From: Mesorhizobium sp. M7A.T.Ca.US.000.02.2.1
Lineage (GTDB): Bacteria; Pseudomonadota; Alphaproteobacteria; Rhizobiales; Rhizobiaceae
NCBI RefSeq assembly: GCF_003996995.1
Contig: NZ_RZTT01000005.1
Coordinates: 1-42,179, forward strand
Reading direction: 5' to 3'
Length of the DNA stretch: 42,179 nt
Part shown: one piece after another, positions 26,560-36,354 of the stretch
Position numbering within the stretch: position 1 is the stretch's first letter
How the letters are laid out: each line of letters begins with the position of its first letter
The notes under the pieces: model-generated
Database searches by the model: none
The model's input: only the letters and a program-made list of their open reading frames with translations
Told to the model about the DNA's origin: nothing
Position numbers and translations under genes: made by a program

Positions 26560-28230
26560 ATGAATATGTTGCCAGTCAACCGCCGCCTCTTAATCAAGGC
26601 GATGCTTCTCGGATCGGCGGCCCCCTTGCTCGCGAGCTCTGTGGCCCTTGCATCGTCATGTGGTGATCAGATCGTGCGCATGGCAGCAATTTGGGCTGCC
26701 GACACAATGAATCCATTCGCTACTTGGTCGTCCTTTTGGCCGACTGCATTCACCTATGACCCTCTCGTTGGCATGGATGCGCAACGCCATCGTGATCGGA
26801 GAGGCTTTGCCAAGGAATGGTCGGTTGCGCATGACAATCTGACATGGACGTTTAAAATCTGGCCGGGCATGAGGTGGTCAGACGGCCAACCCGCCACAGC
26901 CAGAGACGCTGCATTCACCTATAACTATTTGCGCGAGTCTATCGGCACCCCAAACGAGCTGAATGTTGGGTGGAATAATGCTGCTGGGTTGGAAAACGTC
27001 GAGTCCATTAGGGCTATTGATGATGAAACCCTCCAAATTGTGACCAAGCTTCCAACGCGATGGCCAGTCAATAATGCAGTTCTGATTGTTCCCGAGCACA
27101 TTTGGGCGAAGATTAGCCACGCCGACGCGCGTAACACCTTTCGCAATGATCCTCCGCTGGTGGGCACAGGCCCCATGATTGTTTCAGAGTTTCAGCCGGG
27201 TCAATTTGTCCGCTTGGCGTCGAACAAGTATTTTCGCATGGGACAGCCGCCCATGGCAGGCATGATTTTGAACCTGTTCAATACAGCAGATCCCATCGCC
27301 CAAGGTCTAAAAAGTGGCAACCTTGACTACGGTTATGGCATCACATCTGCTCAGTGGGAGGATCTCTCCAACCATTCCGACATTAGGGTCGGCCAATCGC
27401 GGGTCGAACAACGGAACTATCTGGCCTTCAACACTGCGTCCGGGGAGGGGGCAGGCAGCACGAAGGCCCTGCAAGATACGGCGTTTCGCGATGCCATTGG
27501 GTACGCGATCGATCAGAAGACCATCGTCGATCGCGCCTTTCGTGGGCATGCCGACCCGGGCGTGGGGGTGGTCATGCCGGCGGCGACCGATTACTATTCA
27601 GAGTTGAGCGACATAAGGCGCCGCTTTGACCTTGCTGAGGCTGCTCGCCGGCTTGATGCCGCCGGTTATCTCGACACAAACGGCGACGGACTTCGGGAGG
27701 ACGAGGAGGGAAACAGCCTTCAACTTGAGCTGATCACCGGAGCATCCGGGGGCGGCCTCGAGATTCCGATCGCGGCGGTGCAACTCGTTGCTGGTTGGTT
27801 GGGGCAAATTGGCATTCCGGTGTCAGTGACGCAGCTTGAAACCGGCGCGCTGGGCGCCCGCACAGCAGCACCGGCCAATGGCGGTGGAGGCTGGGACCTG
27901 TTGGTCTCTTCGACTTGGCTGTCGCCCACCCCACACGACATCCTCAACTTGGGTAACAGCAAGGGCATTGGGACAAACAACACCTCTTATTGGAGAAATG
28001 ACAAGTTTGACTCACTTCTTTCAGAAGCGGACGTCACGGTTGACCTCGCGAAAAGCAAGCAGCTGGTCGACGAGGCGACGCGTCTCATCTACACACAAGC
28101 GCCCTACATCATGCTGTGTTACCCTTTTCTGCTCGACGCGCATCGAACGGACTGCATCCAAGGTTGGGGGACAGAGGATGCCGTATCAATGTGGGGCTAT
28201 TTCCCGTTCGATCGTCTGAGGCCGGTCTGA
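26560..28230 (+). CDS. Peptide/nickel-type ABC transporter substrate-binding protein (family 5)
   Basis: A 556-residue periplasmic binding protein of the DppA/OppA family. The N-terminus NRRLLIKAMLLGSAAPLLAS looks like a Tat or Sec signal peptide with a twin arginine, ending near ALASS. Family features include FAKEWSVAHDNLTWTFKI, GMRWSDGQPATARDAAFTYN and LDAAGYLDTNGDGLREDEEG. It captures the solute and hands it to the two permeases encoded next. Its stop overlaps the next start by one base (TGATG). The ligand could be a peptide, an opine-like compound or a cyclic amide. Confidence 0.92.
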   Translation: MNMLPVNRRLLIKAMLLGSAAPLLASSVALASSCGDQIVRMAAIWAADTMNPFATWSSFWPTAFTYDPLVGMDAQRHRDRRGFAKEWSVAHDNLTWTFKIWPGMRWSDGQPATARDAAFTYNYLRESIGTPNELNVGWNNAAGLENVESIRAIDDETLQIVTKLPTRWPVNNAVLIVPEHIWAKISHADARNTFRNDPPLVGTGPMIVSEFQPGQFVRLASNKYFRMGQPPMAGMILNLFNTADPIAQGLKSGNLDYGYGITSAQWEDLSNHSDIRVGQSRVEQRNYLAFNTASGEGAGSTKALQDTAFRDAIGYAIDQKTIVDRAFRGHADPGVGVVMPAATDYYSELSDIRRRFDLAEAARRLDAAGYLDTNGDGLREDEEGNSLQLELITGASGGGLEIPIAAVQLVAGWLGQIGIPVSVTQLETGALGARTAAPANGGGGWDLLVSSTWLSPTPHDILNLGNSKGIGTNNTSYWRNDKFDSLLSEADVTVDLAKSKQLVDEATRLIYTQAPYIMLCYPFLLDAHRTDCIQGWGTEDAVSMWGYFPFDRLRPV

Positions 28231-29234
28231 TGTCTAGTGCCTTCGCAATGGGAGGGCCAAGGAGCCGGCGCATCGTGCGCATCGTCATTAGGGCGATTGT
28301 GACACTTCTGATGGTGGGAGTCCTGAACTTCGTTTTGTTCAGGATCATTCCGGGCGACCCAGCCAAGCTTCTGCTCGGCGGAGCACGCAGCAGCGTGACA
28401 GCCGAGCAAATGCAGGCGCTGCGCCAGAACTGGGGCCTCGATCGGCCGCTATTCCCGGACCAGGTTATCGACTACTTGTCGGCAACTATTCAGGGCAATT
28501 TAGGCTACAGCTTCAAGTTCAGGGGCAGACATGTCGCTGACCTAATCTTGGAGCGTTTGCCGGCCACCATTGCCCTTGTAGGTCTAGCCCAATTAATCGC
28601 CATCCCATGGGGTGTCATGCTTGGCCTATATGCAGGGTGGCGCAGAGGAGGTGCCGTCGATCATATCGCCACGGCAACCTCTCTGGCGCTCTATTCGACA
28701 CCCTCGTTCTGGCTCGGCATGCTCCTGGTGGTAGTCTTCAGCACGGCATTGGGTTGGTTTCCCGGCTACGGTGCATACTCGCCCGGCGCGATCACGGGCT
28801 CCCTTGGTTCGTTCCTCGACTATCTGCTGCATCTCACGCTTCCGGTTACCGCGGTGGCACTTGGGCTGATCGGCCAATACGTCGTGGTCGCACGTGCAGC
28901 GATGAGTGACGTAGTCACAGAAGATTATATGGTAACTGCGCGGGCCAAAGGGCTGACCAACCGTCAGATGCTAATGCGTCATGCATTTCGCAACGCAATG
29001 TTGCCCGTCGTAACGCTGATTGCTCTTAATCTTGGCTACGTAGTCGCCGGGGCCATCACCATCGAAGCCGTATTCGCCTGGCCGGGTATCGGAGGGCTGA
29101 CAGTGGAAGCGCTGAATGCACGGGACTACCCTGTCCTTCAAGGCATATTTCTGTTGCTTGGTGCGTCGATTGTTGTCGCAAACCTTGTAGCCGACCTGGC
29201 CTACGGCTTTCTTGATCCGCGAGTCCGGCAATGA
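28230..29234 (+). CDS. Dpp/Opp-type ABC transporter permease 1 (DppB-like)
   Basis: A 334-residue inner-membrane permease. FVLFRIIPGDPAKLLLGG near the start and the loop TARAKGLTNRQMLMRHAFRN near residue 240 (the EAA contact to the ATPase) are typical of DppB. The start at 28230 was chosen because it overlaps the previous stop and because the family begins here; the earlier open codons overlap the binding-protein gene. Confidence 0.92.
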   Translation: MSSAFAMGGPRSRRIVRIVIRAIVTLLMVGVLNFVLFRIIPGDPAKLLLGGARSSVTAEQMQALRQNWGLDRPLFPDQVIDYLSATIQGNLGYSFKFRGRHVADLILERLPATIALVGLAQLIAIPWGVMLGLYAGWRRGGAVDHIATATSLALYSTPSFWLGMLLVVVFSTALGWFPGYGAYSPGAITGSLGSFLDYLLHLTLPVTAVALGLIGQYVVVARAAMSDVVTEDYMVTARAKGLTNRQMLMRHAFRNAMLPVVTLIALNLGYVVAGAITIEAVFAWPGIGGLTVEALNARDYPVLQGIFLLLGASIVVANLVADLAYGFLDPRVRQ

Positions 29235-30160
29235 GCGAAGGAACAGTTCGGTATCCCCCGCGAGGCCGAGCGCGAGCGATAAAAAGCTTTCTGCGTCAAT
29301 TTCTTGGCCGGGGCGGTGCTCAGGCTGGCGTCCTATGTTTAGTCTTCTTTCTTGTGCTGGCTGCCGTCCCAAATATCCTTGTAGGACCGCTCCAAACTGC
29401 AATCAACGCTACGGGCGATTTCCTCGCGCCACCATCAAGCCAGCATCTGCTGGGCACCGATGATGTGGGGCGAGACGTGCTCAATCTGGTTGTCCATGGT
29501 GCCCGGATATCGCTGACGATCGCGGTGCTGGCGACCGTGATAAGCCTTGTCTTCGGCACCACTGTTGGTATCAGCGCGGGCTATTACGGTGGAAGGGTTG
29601 ACGTCTGGCTGATGCGCTTGACGGATTTCTTTTTTGTCATGCCCTCCTTCGTGCTGGCGCTGGTCATCACGCCAGTAATCCTTGAAGTTTGGGGGCGCGG
29701 TGGAGATATCTTCGGGTTCCGTCCTTCTCTTTTTGTGATTATTGTCGTTATCGGAATGACGAGCTGGGCTTTTGTTGCGCGGATCGTTCGCAGCCAAACG
29801 CTGTCGCTTAAGGAGCGAACATTCGTAGATCGCGCGCGGGTTGTGGGCAGCAGCAATATCGTCATCATGGTAAAGCACATCCTGCCCAACCTCGTGCCGC
29901 AAATCACGGCCAATGGCGCTCTAGTTGTCGCAGGCGCAATCTATGTTGAGACATCGCTCTCGTTCCTTGGACTTGGCGACCCTTTGCAGCCTTCATGGGG
30001 CACTTTGCTTGCGCTCGCTCAACGCGCCGGTGCTGCCAGTGCAGGAGCCTGGTGGGACCTCAGCCCAGGAGTATGCGTCCTTACGGTTTCGCTTAGCTTC
30101 GTCCTGATCGGCAATGCCCTCGACGACACCTTTAACCCACGACGCAGGGTGATCCCATGA
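29231..30160 (+). CDS. Dpp/Opp-type ABC transporter permease 2 (DppC-like)
   Basis: A 309-residue permease with the DppC pattern HLLGTDDVGRDVLNLVVHGA, FVDRARVVGSSNIVIM (EAA loop) and ETSLSFLGLGDPLQPSWG. Its ATG overlaps the stop of the previous gene by 4 bases, so translation is coupled. It forms the membrane channel with the first permease. Confidence 0.93.
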   Translation: MSEGTVRYPPRGRARAIKSFLRQFLGRGGAQAGVLCLVFFLVLAAVPNILVGPLQTAINATGDFLAPPSSQHLLGTDDVGRDVLNLVVHGARISLTIAVLATVISLVFGTTVGISAGYYGGRVDVWLMRLTDFFFVMPSFVLALVITPVILEVWGRGGDIFGFRPSLFVIIVVIGMTSWAFVARIVRSQTLSLKERTFVDRARVVGSSNIVIMVKHILPNLVPQITANGALVVAGAIYVETSLSFLGLGDPLQPSWGTLLALAQRAGAASAGAWWDLSPGVCVLTVSLSFVLIGNALDDTFNPRRRVIP

Positions 30161-31164
30161 TAAACTCGTCCCAGGACAACGCACCGCTTCTGGAGGTCGA
30201 CAGGCTCTCTGTCGATTATGGGCTCAAGGGCGTTTCATCGCGTGCGATCGACCGCGTGAGCTTCGCGCTCCGGGCCGGAGAGGCGGTTGGCCTCGTCGGT
30301 GAATCGGGCAGCGGGAAGACTACGACTGCAATGGCGATCGCGGGTCTGCTTTCACCCAACGCGCGGGTCAGCGGGGGTGAGGTACGATATCGCGGTAAGC
30401 GACTGCCGATCGATGACGATGCGGCGATGCGGCCACATCGCTGGAGTGAAACGTCCGTTGTCTTCCAGGGCGCGATGAATGCGCTTAATCCTGTTCACCG
30501 CATCATCAAGCAGATAGCCGAGCCGTGTGTGCTGAAGCTTGGCATGTCGCGTGTCGAGGCAACCGCGCGGGCAAGAGAACTGCTCGAACTCGTCGGCATT
30601 CCGGCAGATCGCGGCGCTGCCTATCCCCACGAGTTGTCGGGCGGTATGCGACAAAGGGTGATGATTGCCATGGCGCTGGCATGTCGCCCCTCGATCGTCA
30701 TTGGTGATGAGCCGACCACGGCGCTCGACGTCATTACCCAGGCTCAGATTCTCAAACTGCTGGGTGACTTGCGATCGCAGCTTAACCTTGCTCTCATTTT
30801 AATCACTCACGATCTTTCTGTGGTGGCTGAGGCTTGTGATCGGGTGATGATCATGTATTCCGGCCGCCTCGTCGAGGACGGCACTGTCGCTGAGATCTTC
30901 GGCAAGCCTAAGCACCCGTACACGCGATTGCTGATCGACTCGATCCCGAACCCGGCGAACGGCAAAAAGGTGATCCGGCATATACCCGGTGATCCCCCCA
31001 GTCTGGTGAATCGGCCGTCGGGGTGCGCCTTCCATCCACGTTGCCCTTCGGCCATGGGGGTATGCCAGACAGAAGTACCTAGCCTCACTGGAGTCGGGCG
31101 GGGACGCGTCGCCTGTCACCTTCACCGGTTCTTGCAAGAAGACAAGGTCGCTGCTCATGCCTGA
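30157..31164 (+). CDS. Dpp/Opp-type ABC transporter ATPase 1 (DppD-like)
   Basis: A 335-residue ATPase with Walker [11 protein letters not shown], signature [16 protein letters not shown], Walker [13 protein letters not shown] and the C-terminal oligopeptide-transporter cysteine region CAFHPRCP, which often binds an iron-sulfur cluster in this family. It overlaps the previous gene by 4 bases. Confidence 0.94.
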   Translation: MINSSQDNAPLLEVDRLSVDYGLKGVSSRAIDRVSFALRAGEAVGLVGESGSGKTTTAMAIAGLLSPNARVSGGEVRYRGKRLPIDDDAAMRPHRWSETSVVFQGAMNALNPVHRIIKQIAEPCVLKLGMSRVEATARARELLELVGIPADRGAAYPHELSGGMRQRVMIAMALACRPSIVIGDEPTTALDVITQAQILKLLGDLRSQLNLALILITHDLSVVAEACDRVMIMYSGRLVEDGTVAEIFGKPKHPYTRLLIDSIPNPANGKKVIRHIPGDPPSLVNRPSGCAFHPRCPSAMGVCQTEVPSLTGVGRGRVACHLHRFLQEDKVAAHA

Positions 31165-32158
31165 CAACGCCAACTTCCTGCGTCTCGAGGGCCTGCAAGT
31201 TCACTTTCCCATACAGGGTGGGCTGTTCGACCGCGTCTTGGGCCGACCTCCCCGCGCCGTCCGCGCGGTGGACGGGATCGATCTCAACATCAGACGGGGC
31301 GAGATCGTCGCCTTGGTCGGAGAGTCGGGAAGCGGTAAAACGACGGTAGGCCGCGCAATCACCAAGCTTGCACAGCCAACAAGCGGCAGGTTGTTGTTCG
31401 AGGACGAGGACATGAGCTCAGTGCGCGGCTCTTCGGCCCTGCGTCCTTACCGGCACCGCGTGCAGATGATCTTCCAGGACGCTTATCAGGCGCTCAATCC
31501 GCGCCACACCGTGTTTGAGATTGTGGCAGAGCCATTGCGGTCACTGCAACTGGTCGAGGGCGGGAAGCAGCTTGCAGATCGTGTGAGCGAGGCGCTTGCA
31601 GCCGCCGGGCTCAATCCTCCTGGTGATTTCTTTTCCCGTTTCCCGCACGAGCTGTCTGGTGGCCAGCGCCAGCGGGTGGTGATTGCCGGAGCGCTTGCCG
31701 TGAAACCGAAGCTCATCGTCGCCGACGAACCTGTGTCAATGCTCGATGTTTCTATACGCGCACAGATTCTTCAGGTCTTGGTCGACTTGCGCGCAAAGCA
31801 CAACATGGCGTTGCTGTTCATCACCCACGATCTTCCGCTTGCGTGGTTGATCGCCGACAGGATTGCCGTTTTGTATCTTGGAAAATTGGTCGAGATCGGC
31901 AGCGCCGACGAGATCACATTCAATCCACACCACCCTTATACGGTCGCACTGCGCAACGCGACGCCGCAAATTCGCAGCGACGCTAGTCGCGTCGGTCTGC
32001 CGGCGTTGCAAGGAGAGGTTCCAAGCGCCGCACGCGTGCCCAAGGGCTGTCGTTTCCATCCTCGCTGCCCGGTTGCCTTCCACCGCTGCAAGGAGGAGGA
32101 GCCGCCGGCCATCGAGGTGGCCGCGAACCACACCGCTGCATGTTGGCTGGCGACATAA
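31157..32158 (+). CDS. Dpp/Opp-type ABC transporter ATPase 2 (DppF-like)
   Basis: A 333-residue second ATPase with Walker [10 protein letters not shown], signature [16 protein letters not shown], Walker [15 protein letters not shown] and the C-terminal CRFHPRCP. It overlaps the previous gene by 8 bases and completes the five-gene importer. The two ATPases should form a heterodimer. Confidence 0.94.
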   Translation: MPDNANFLRLEGLQVHFPIQGGLFDRVLGRPPRAVRAVDGIDLNIRRGEIVALVGESGSGKTTVGRAITKLAQPTSGRLLFEDEDMSSVRGSSALRPYRHRVQMIFQDAYQALNPRHTVFEIVAEPLRSLQLVEGGKQLADRVSEALAAAGLNPPGDFFSRFPHELSGGQRQRVVIAGALAVKPKLIVADEPVSMLDVSIRAQILQVLVDLRAKHNMALLFITHDLPLAWLIADRIAVLYLGKLVEIGSADEITFNPHHPYTVALRNATPQIRSDASRVGLPALQGEVPSAARVPKGCRFHPRCPVAFHRCKEEEPPAIEVAANHTAACWLAT

Positions 32159-32240
32159 CTCCGTCCAGCAAGACATACCCACGTTGATTTGAATGCCGTC
32201 GTTAGACGTAATGTTTAACAATCAACCCGAGGCTGCATTA

Positions 32241-33683
32241 ATGAAATTAAATGAGTATACAGAATTCGACGCTACCGGTTTGGCAGCTCTGGTCAATCAA
32301 GGGGAGGTCACCGCTTTGGAACTGACGGGTTTGGCGCGGCAGGCTTACGACGATGTGAATCCACGCGTCAACGCTGTAATCGAATTCTATGAAGACGCCG
32401 AGACAATTTCAGGCCCAGCTTCCGGGCTTCTGAACGGTGTGCCTTTCCTTCGCAAAGATATTGGAGCCAGCGAAGCTGGACGTCTCCAGGAAATGGGAAG
32501 TCGGCTGTTCAAAGGTTGCCGTTCCAAAACCGACAGCTTTTACTTTCGGCGCGCCCGGGATGCTGGACTTCGAACAATCGGAAGAACAGCAACGCCGGAG
32601 CTTGGTATGTCCGGTATGACTGAAACGATTGTCAATGGGATTACTTGCAATCCGTGGGATTTGAACCGTTCAGCAAGCGGCTCTTCTGGAGGTGCTGCGG
32701 CGGCAGTGGCGGCTGGGATCACACCAATCGCGCATGCAAGCGACGGTGGTGGATCCATTCGACAACCTGCGGCTTGGTGCGGGCTTGTTGGGCTGAATCC
32801 GTCTCGCGGTCGCATTTCTGGTGGCCCGAATGGTCAAGACGGGTGGTTCGGTCTATCTAGGCATTTTGTCCTATGTCGAACTGTGCGAGATATGGCAGCA
32901 GCGCTTGATGTCTTTTCTGGTCACGAGCCTGGGGACCCATTTGTTATCGTCCAGCCGAATCGCCCTTACGTTGAGGAACTTTTACACTCCACCGGGCACC
33001 TGAGGGTCGGGCTTGCCAGGACAAAATGGGGCCCGGTTGATCTCGAGCCTCAAGTTCTACAAGCGGTCGACGGGATCGCGTCACTGCTCGAAGAAATGGG
33101 ACACTCGGTAGTAGAAATCGCCCCGCCATATGAATTCGAAGAATTGCCGAAGATAATGCTGGGGTTGTCAGATATGGGGGCAAGTTGGCTCGAAAGTGCG
33201 GCGCGCGCCTTGGGACGCTCCATTAGCGCAGACACCCTAGAGCCGGTTAACCTTAAACTTTATCAACGAGGGCAGAAGCAGCCTCTCTCAATCTCAACTG
33301 AGATACATGAGGCCATCCGAGGAATGCGGCTCAAGGTGGGCGAGGCAATCAATGCCTTCGATATACTTTTGACCCCGGTAATGTCGACCGTCGCCCGGCC
33401 GCATGGCGGGATCGACACCTTGACCAATGAAACCGTCTCGGTAGAAGAATTTATACAAGCCGAGTATCAAGAAGGTGGCCACCTCGGCGTGTTCAATGTG
33501 ACTGGTCAACCTTCGGTCAGTTTGCCTCTGGCGCAAAGCACTGATGGACTGCCGATCGGCGTTCAGATCGTCGGCCGTTTTGGGGATGAGGCAACACTGG
33601 TCCGTATGGCACGAGACCTAGAGGATGCCCGACCTTGGATTGACCGGCGTCCAAACGTACGAGCTGGGGTTTCGCGGGCTTAA
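32241..33683 (+). CDS. Amidase-signature family amide hydrolase
   Basis: A 480-residue serine hydrolase with the Ser-cisSer-Lys triad of the amidase-signature family: lysine in VPFLRKDIGAS, the first serine in ASDGGGSIRQPAAWCG, and the glycine/serine-rich SASGSSGGAAAAVAAG. The order of blocks and the GLVGLNPSRGRIS stretch resemble 6-aminohexanoate cyclic-dimer hydrolase and related amidases more than GatA. It starts at 32241, 82 bases after the importer, so it probably belongs to the same transcript and hydrolyses the imported compound in the cytoplasm. The substrate remains unknown. Confidence 0.9.
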   Translation: MKLNEYTEFDATGLAALVNQGEVTALELTGLARQAYDDVNPRVNAVIEFYEDAETISGPASGLLNGVPFLRKDIGASEAGRLQEMGSRLFKGCRSKTDSFYFRRARDAGLRTIGRTATPELGMSGMTETIVNGITCNPWDLNRSASGSSGGAAAAVAAGITPIAHASDGGGSIRQPAAWCGLVGLNPSRGRISGGPNGQDGWFGLSRHFVLCRTVRDMAAALDVFSGHEPGDPFVIVQPNRPYVEELLHSTGHLRVGLARTKWGPVDLEPQVLQAVDGIASLLEEMGHSVVEIAPPYEFEELPKIMLGLSDMGASWLESAARALGRSISADTLEPVNLKLYQRGQKQPLSISTEIHEAIRGMRLKVGEAINAFDILLTPVMSTVARPHGGIDTLTNETVSVEEFIQAEYQEGGHLGVFNVTGQPSVSLPLAQSTDGLPIGVQIVGRFGDEATLVRMARDLEDARPWIDRRPNVRAGVSRA

Positions 33684-33809
33684 TCTGCAGTCTATCGTGC
33701 AGGTCTTTCTATAAAGGACCACATCGTGCTCACCAACAATGGCACGGCCTTCGCGCCAACCTGCCCAAGAACCGCCACGGCTGCCTGGTCCAGGGGTGAT
33801 ACTGCTCGG

Positions 33810-34385
33810 TCAGCCGGCGCTGAGGTTTTTGCGGTGCAGACGCGGTCGAAGATGGATCCAGAAGGTTTCGGCTGGACGTACGCCGCCGGTGAAGCTTCCG
33901 AATAACCACATCGTCGGCTTGAGAGCGATGTCGTGCAACCGGGTCATGCCCGCCAGACGACCATATACCCGGAGGCGGATCATGGTTGCGGGCGAGATAG
34001 CCGCCAAGCATGGCGATTTGCAGCAGGTAAGCGGCGAGAGTGGTCCGTTGGAGGCGCGGTCGCGTTCGGGACGCGTCGATCGGGTTGAGCGTAGTGATCT
34101 CGGCGAAGGTGAGAACGCTGTCGGGCGCGGCGTCTGGCTTGGCTCGCGCCGACATCGTGACGAAGAATATGCGCCAGCTGACCACCGCGATGAGGGCGAG
34201 GAACTTCGCCAGCCTCTCGGCGGTCTCGAGCCTTGCCTCCTCGGCACGGCAGCCGGACTTCATGACCTTGTGGAACACCTCCGCCTTCCAGCGCAGGGCA
34301 TACCAGCCGAACTTCTCGACCGCCACGGAGAGATCTTCGACCGGTAAGTCGTCACCAGCTTCCAGTCGATCGTAACCGCCCGATT
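33810..34385 (-). pseudogene. IS4-family transposase, C-terminal part
   Basis: The reading YALRWKAEVFHKVMKSG fits the IS4 YREK signature exactly (Y-x2-R-x3-E-x6-K), where the glutamate is the last catalytic residue. It is followed by ERLAKFLALIAVVSWRIF and, after a shift near 33960, GMTRLHDIALK. The N-terminal DD part is missing, and upstream codons match only to about 34385. Confidence 0.82.
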
Positions 34386-34416
34386 GTCACCGCCTGCCTG
34401 ACATTATAGCGCGACA

Positions 34417-34444
34417 ATCTGGGAAAGAGGTCGTATTGCCTCAC
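34417..34444 (-). repeat. Inverted copy of the 24837-24865 sequence
   Basis: On the minus strand this reads GTGAGGCAATACGACCTCTT and then TCCCAGAT. It matches 24837-24865 except for one substitution and one missing base. The pair faces each other across about 9.5 kb that holds the importer-amidase operon. Confidence 0.6.
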
Positions 34445-34458
34445 GTAACGACGCTCCC

Positions 34459-34703
34459 CGAGATTCGAGCGTTGCGCTGGCAATGAAGTGGGTGACGTTG
34501 ATCGGCCGACAACCGAGTTGGTCCATCCGCCTAACCGATGTGCGCTGCTTCGCTCTGCACCTCGCTCATTTCGACCCCATAACGGAAGTGCCACCTCAAG
34601 ACGCTGTGTCGCCGGCGCGGCGTGCAAAGCCCTACATCTATAACGATGCTGAGATCACGGCGCTTCTGGCGGCGGCACTGTCGCTGCCGCCGGCCAACGC
34701 CCG
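34459..34703 (+). pseudogene. RIT-type recombinase B, N-terminal fragment
   Basis: The open frame contains LAMKWVTLIGRQPSW, RLTDVRCFALHLAHFDPITE and RRAKPYIYNDAEITALLAAA, a core-binding domain of the second recombinase of a RIT (recombinase in trio) element. The gene stops being homologous after LSLPPAN at about 34700 and resumes at 36698 with LRRWTYHCLFGLIAVAGLR, on the same strand. So this is the front piece of a gene split by a 2-kb insertion. The start of the gene is also lost. Confidence 0.7.
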
Positions 34704-35849
34704 AAGCAACTGGCCGATCTCGGCAAAGCTGGCCCCCGACCGCAGCAGGTCGGTCGCAAGGCTGTGGCGGAAGAGGTGCGCGCCGTGGTGCGCATAGCCG
34801 TGAATACCCGCCCGCTCTAGGGCCTCCTTCGCGATCATCGTGATGGCGCAGCCTGAGGCAAAGCCGACGTGCGGAGCAAGCATTCGCAGAAATAACCGGC
34901 GACACGGTGAAGCCGGCCGCCCATGCCGGATGTAGGCGACGATAGCTGCACCGACGTCGTGGCGTAGCGGCATCATCGCTTGCCGCCGTCCCTTGCCATG
35001 GACGAGGACACTGCCCGACTGCCAATCGATATCGTCAAGACTGAGCGCGGCAACCTCGCTGGCGCGCAAGCCCAGCTTGGCCAGCGCCATCAAAACCGCA
35101 TAGTCGCGAAGCCCCATTGCCGTGGTCCGATCGCAGGCATCGAGAACCACCTGAACCTTCTGTGGTGGCAGGAAGGTTGGTAGGCCAGCAAGCCGCCAGC
35201 GACGGATCGACGGCACACAATCGGCCAAGGCCACCGAAATGAAGCTCTTCAGATGCAAATAGCGCAGGAAGGCGCGCACCACCCCGCACATCGCCTTGCC
35301 GCTGTCGGCGGAGCCATCAAGAGCATGTCGCTCGACATAACCGATGACGATCTCCGGGGTGAGCGCTGCAAACCCATCTGCGCCAGCCGGACAGACCTCC
35401 TGCAGAAATCGGCGTGAGAGCAGCTTGTGGCTTTCCACCGTCGAGGCGGCGAGCCCTCTCTCATTCGTGAGGTAAGCCGCGAACACATCAACAATCTGCT
35501 CGTACTCCGTGCGCTCAATCGGAAGGGCGGTTGGTATCAAACCTTCTTGCCGTAACGCGGCAAGCAAGCGCCGGAGCGCCGATCGGTCGCCCGAATCGAT
35601 GCTCCAGTGTTTGGAACGGTGCTCAAGAAACCGCTCAACATGAACTTCGCTTAAATCCTGGAGATCGTGCCCGTTGCCGACATGCCAGTCTTTCAACTCA
35701 CGAAATATGCTTAGCGATCGCCAGGTGCATTGCCGACCGAAGCCTTCGTCCGACAATCTGCCCGCATAAACGCGTGCAAACTCGCCATATGGCCCGTGGA
35801 TCAGCTTCCGATAAAGTGCGCTGCGTTGCAGATACTCATTCGCGTTCAT
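34638..35849 (-). pseudogene. RIT A-like tyrosine recombinase, C-terminus lost
   Basis: The start at 35849 (MNANEYLQRSALYRKLIHGP) has GGAGAGG just upstream. The recombinase has the first catalytic arginine in KLGLRASEVAALSLDDID and the HxxR pair in HLFRHSLATDLL. After GASFAEIGQLLR, near 34704, the sequence switches into the antisense of the split recombinase and ends with unrelated residues to 34638. The last histidine and the nucleophilic tyrosine are therefore missing and the product should be inactive. The length (about 400 residues) and N-terminus suit the first gene of a RIT element. Confidence 0.78.
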
Positions 35850-35891
35850 GTGTCCTCTCCTTCGCGCCAATCGCGACGGAGAGACCCTAAT

Positions 35892-35956
35892 CTATGCCGA
35901 TCCTGCAGCGGCTAAGTCATGAAAAACGTTGGCGGAAACGCGCCCGCTCGGCATAG
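35892..35956. repeat. Inverted repeat beside the RIT A-like gene
   Basis: CTATGCCG (35892-35899) and CGGCATAG (35949-35956) are exact inverses, and CGGCATA returns at 35966. The motif TATGCCG/CGGCATA is shared with the long palindrome at 38181-38210, so these may be recombination sites of this recombinase family. Confidence 0.45.
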
Positions 35957-35974
35957 TTCGGTGGTCGGCATAAA

Positions 35975-36129
35975 CCTGCAAGCTGAACGACGTCGAGCCG
36001 CTCGGCTACCTCGCCGACGTGCTCACGAGGATCATCGACGGCCACTTGAACAGCCAGATCGACGATCTCCTGCCCTGGGCCTACATCACCCCTCCAGAGC
36101 TTAAGGCCGTAGCCTGAGAACACCGCTAC
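35975..36129 (+). pseudogene. IS66 TnpC C-terminal tail and element end
   Basis: KLNDVEPLGYLADVLTRIID followed by GHLNSQIDDLLPWAYITPPE is the highly conserved end of IS66 transposases, with the stop at 36117. The next bases, GAACACCGCTACG, resemble an IS66 right end with one base missing. Nothing upstream of 35975 is IS66-like, so only the last about 46 codons survive. Confidence 0.82.
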
Positions 36130-36354
36130 GATGAAAGCACACGAGGCGGATAGTTAGTTGAAGCAGCCGGAAGCTATCACGCCGGGTTCAACCACGATAG
36201 GTTCTGGCATCAACTGGGTTGGCCAACGAGACACACCCACCAGGCGGGCTACAGGGATGGCGATCACACCTACGCCCTCGGCAGTGGCCAATGCGATTGC
36301 GTTGATGAAGCTTCGGATGTGCCCATTGAATGAGGCGGCGGCATGCGGCACATA

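Noticed and set aside
33720..33760. A short IS481/IS3-like stretch reading VLTNNGTAFA
   Set aside because: It resembles the TDNG motif of integrase-core transposases, but only about ten residues match and nothing on either side supports it.
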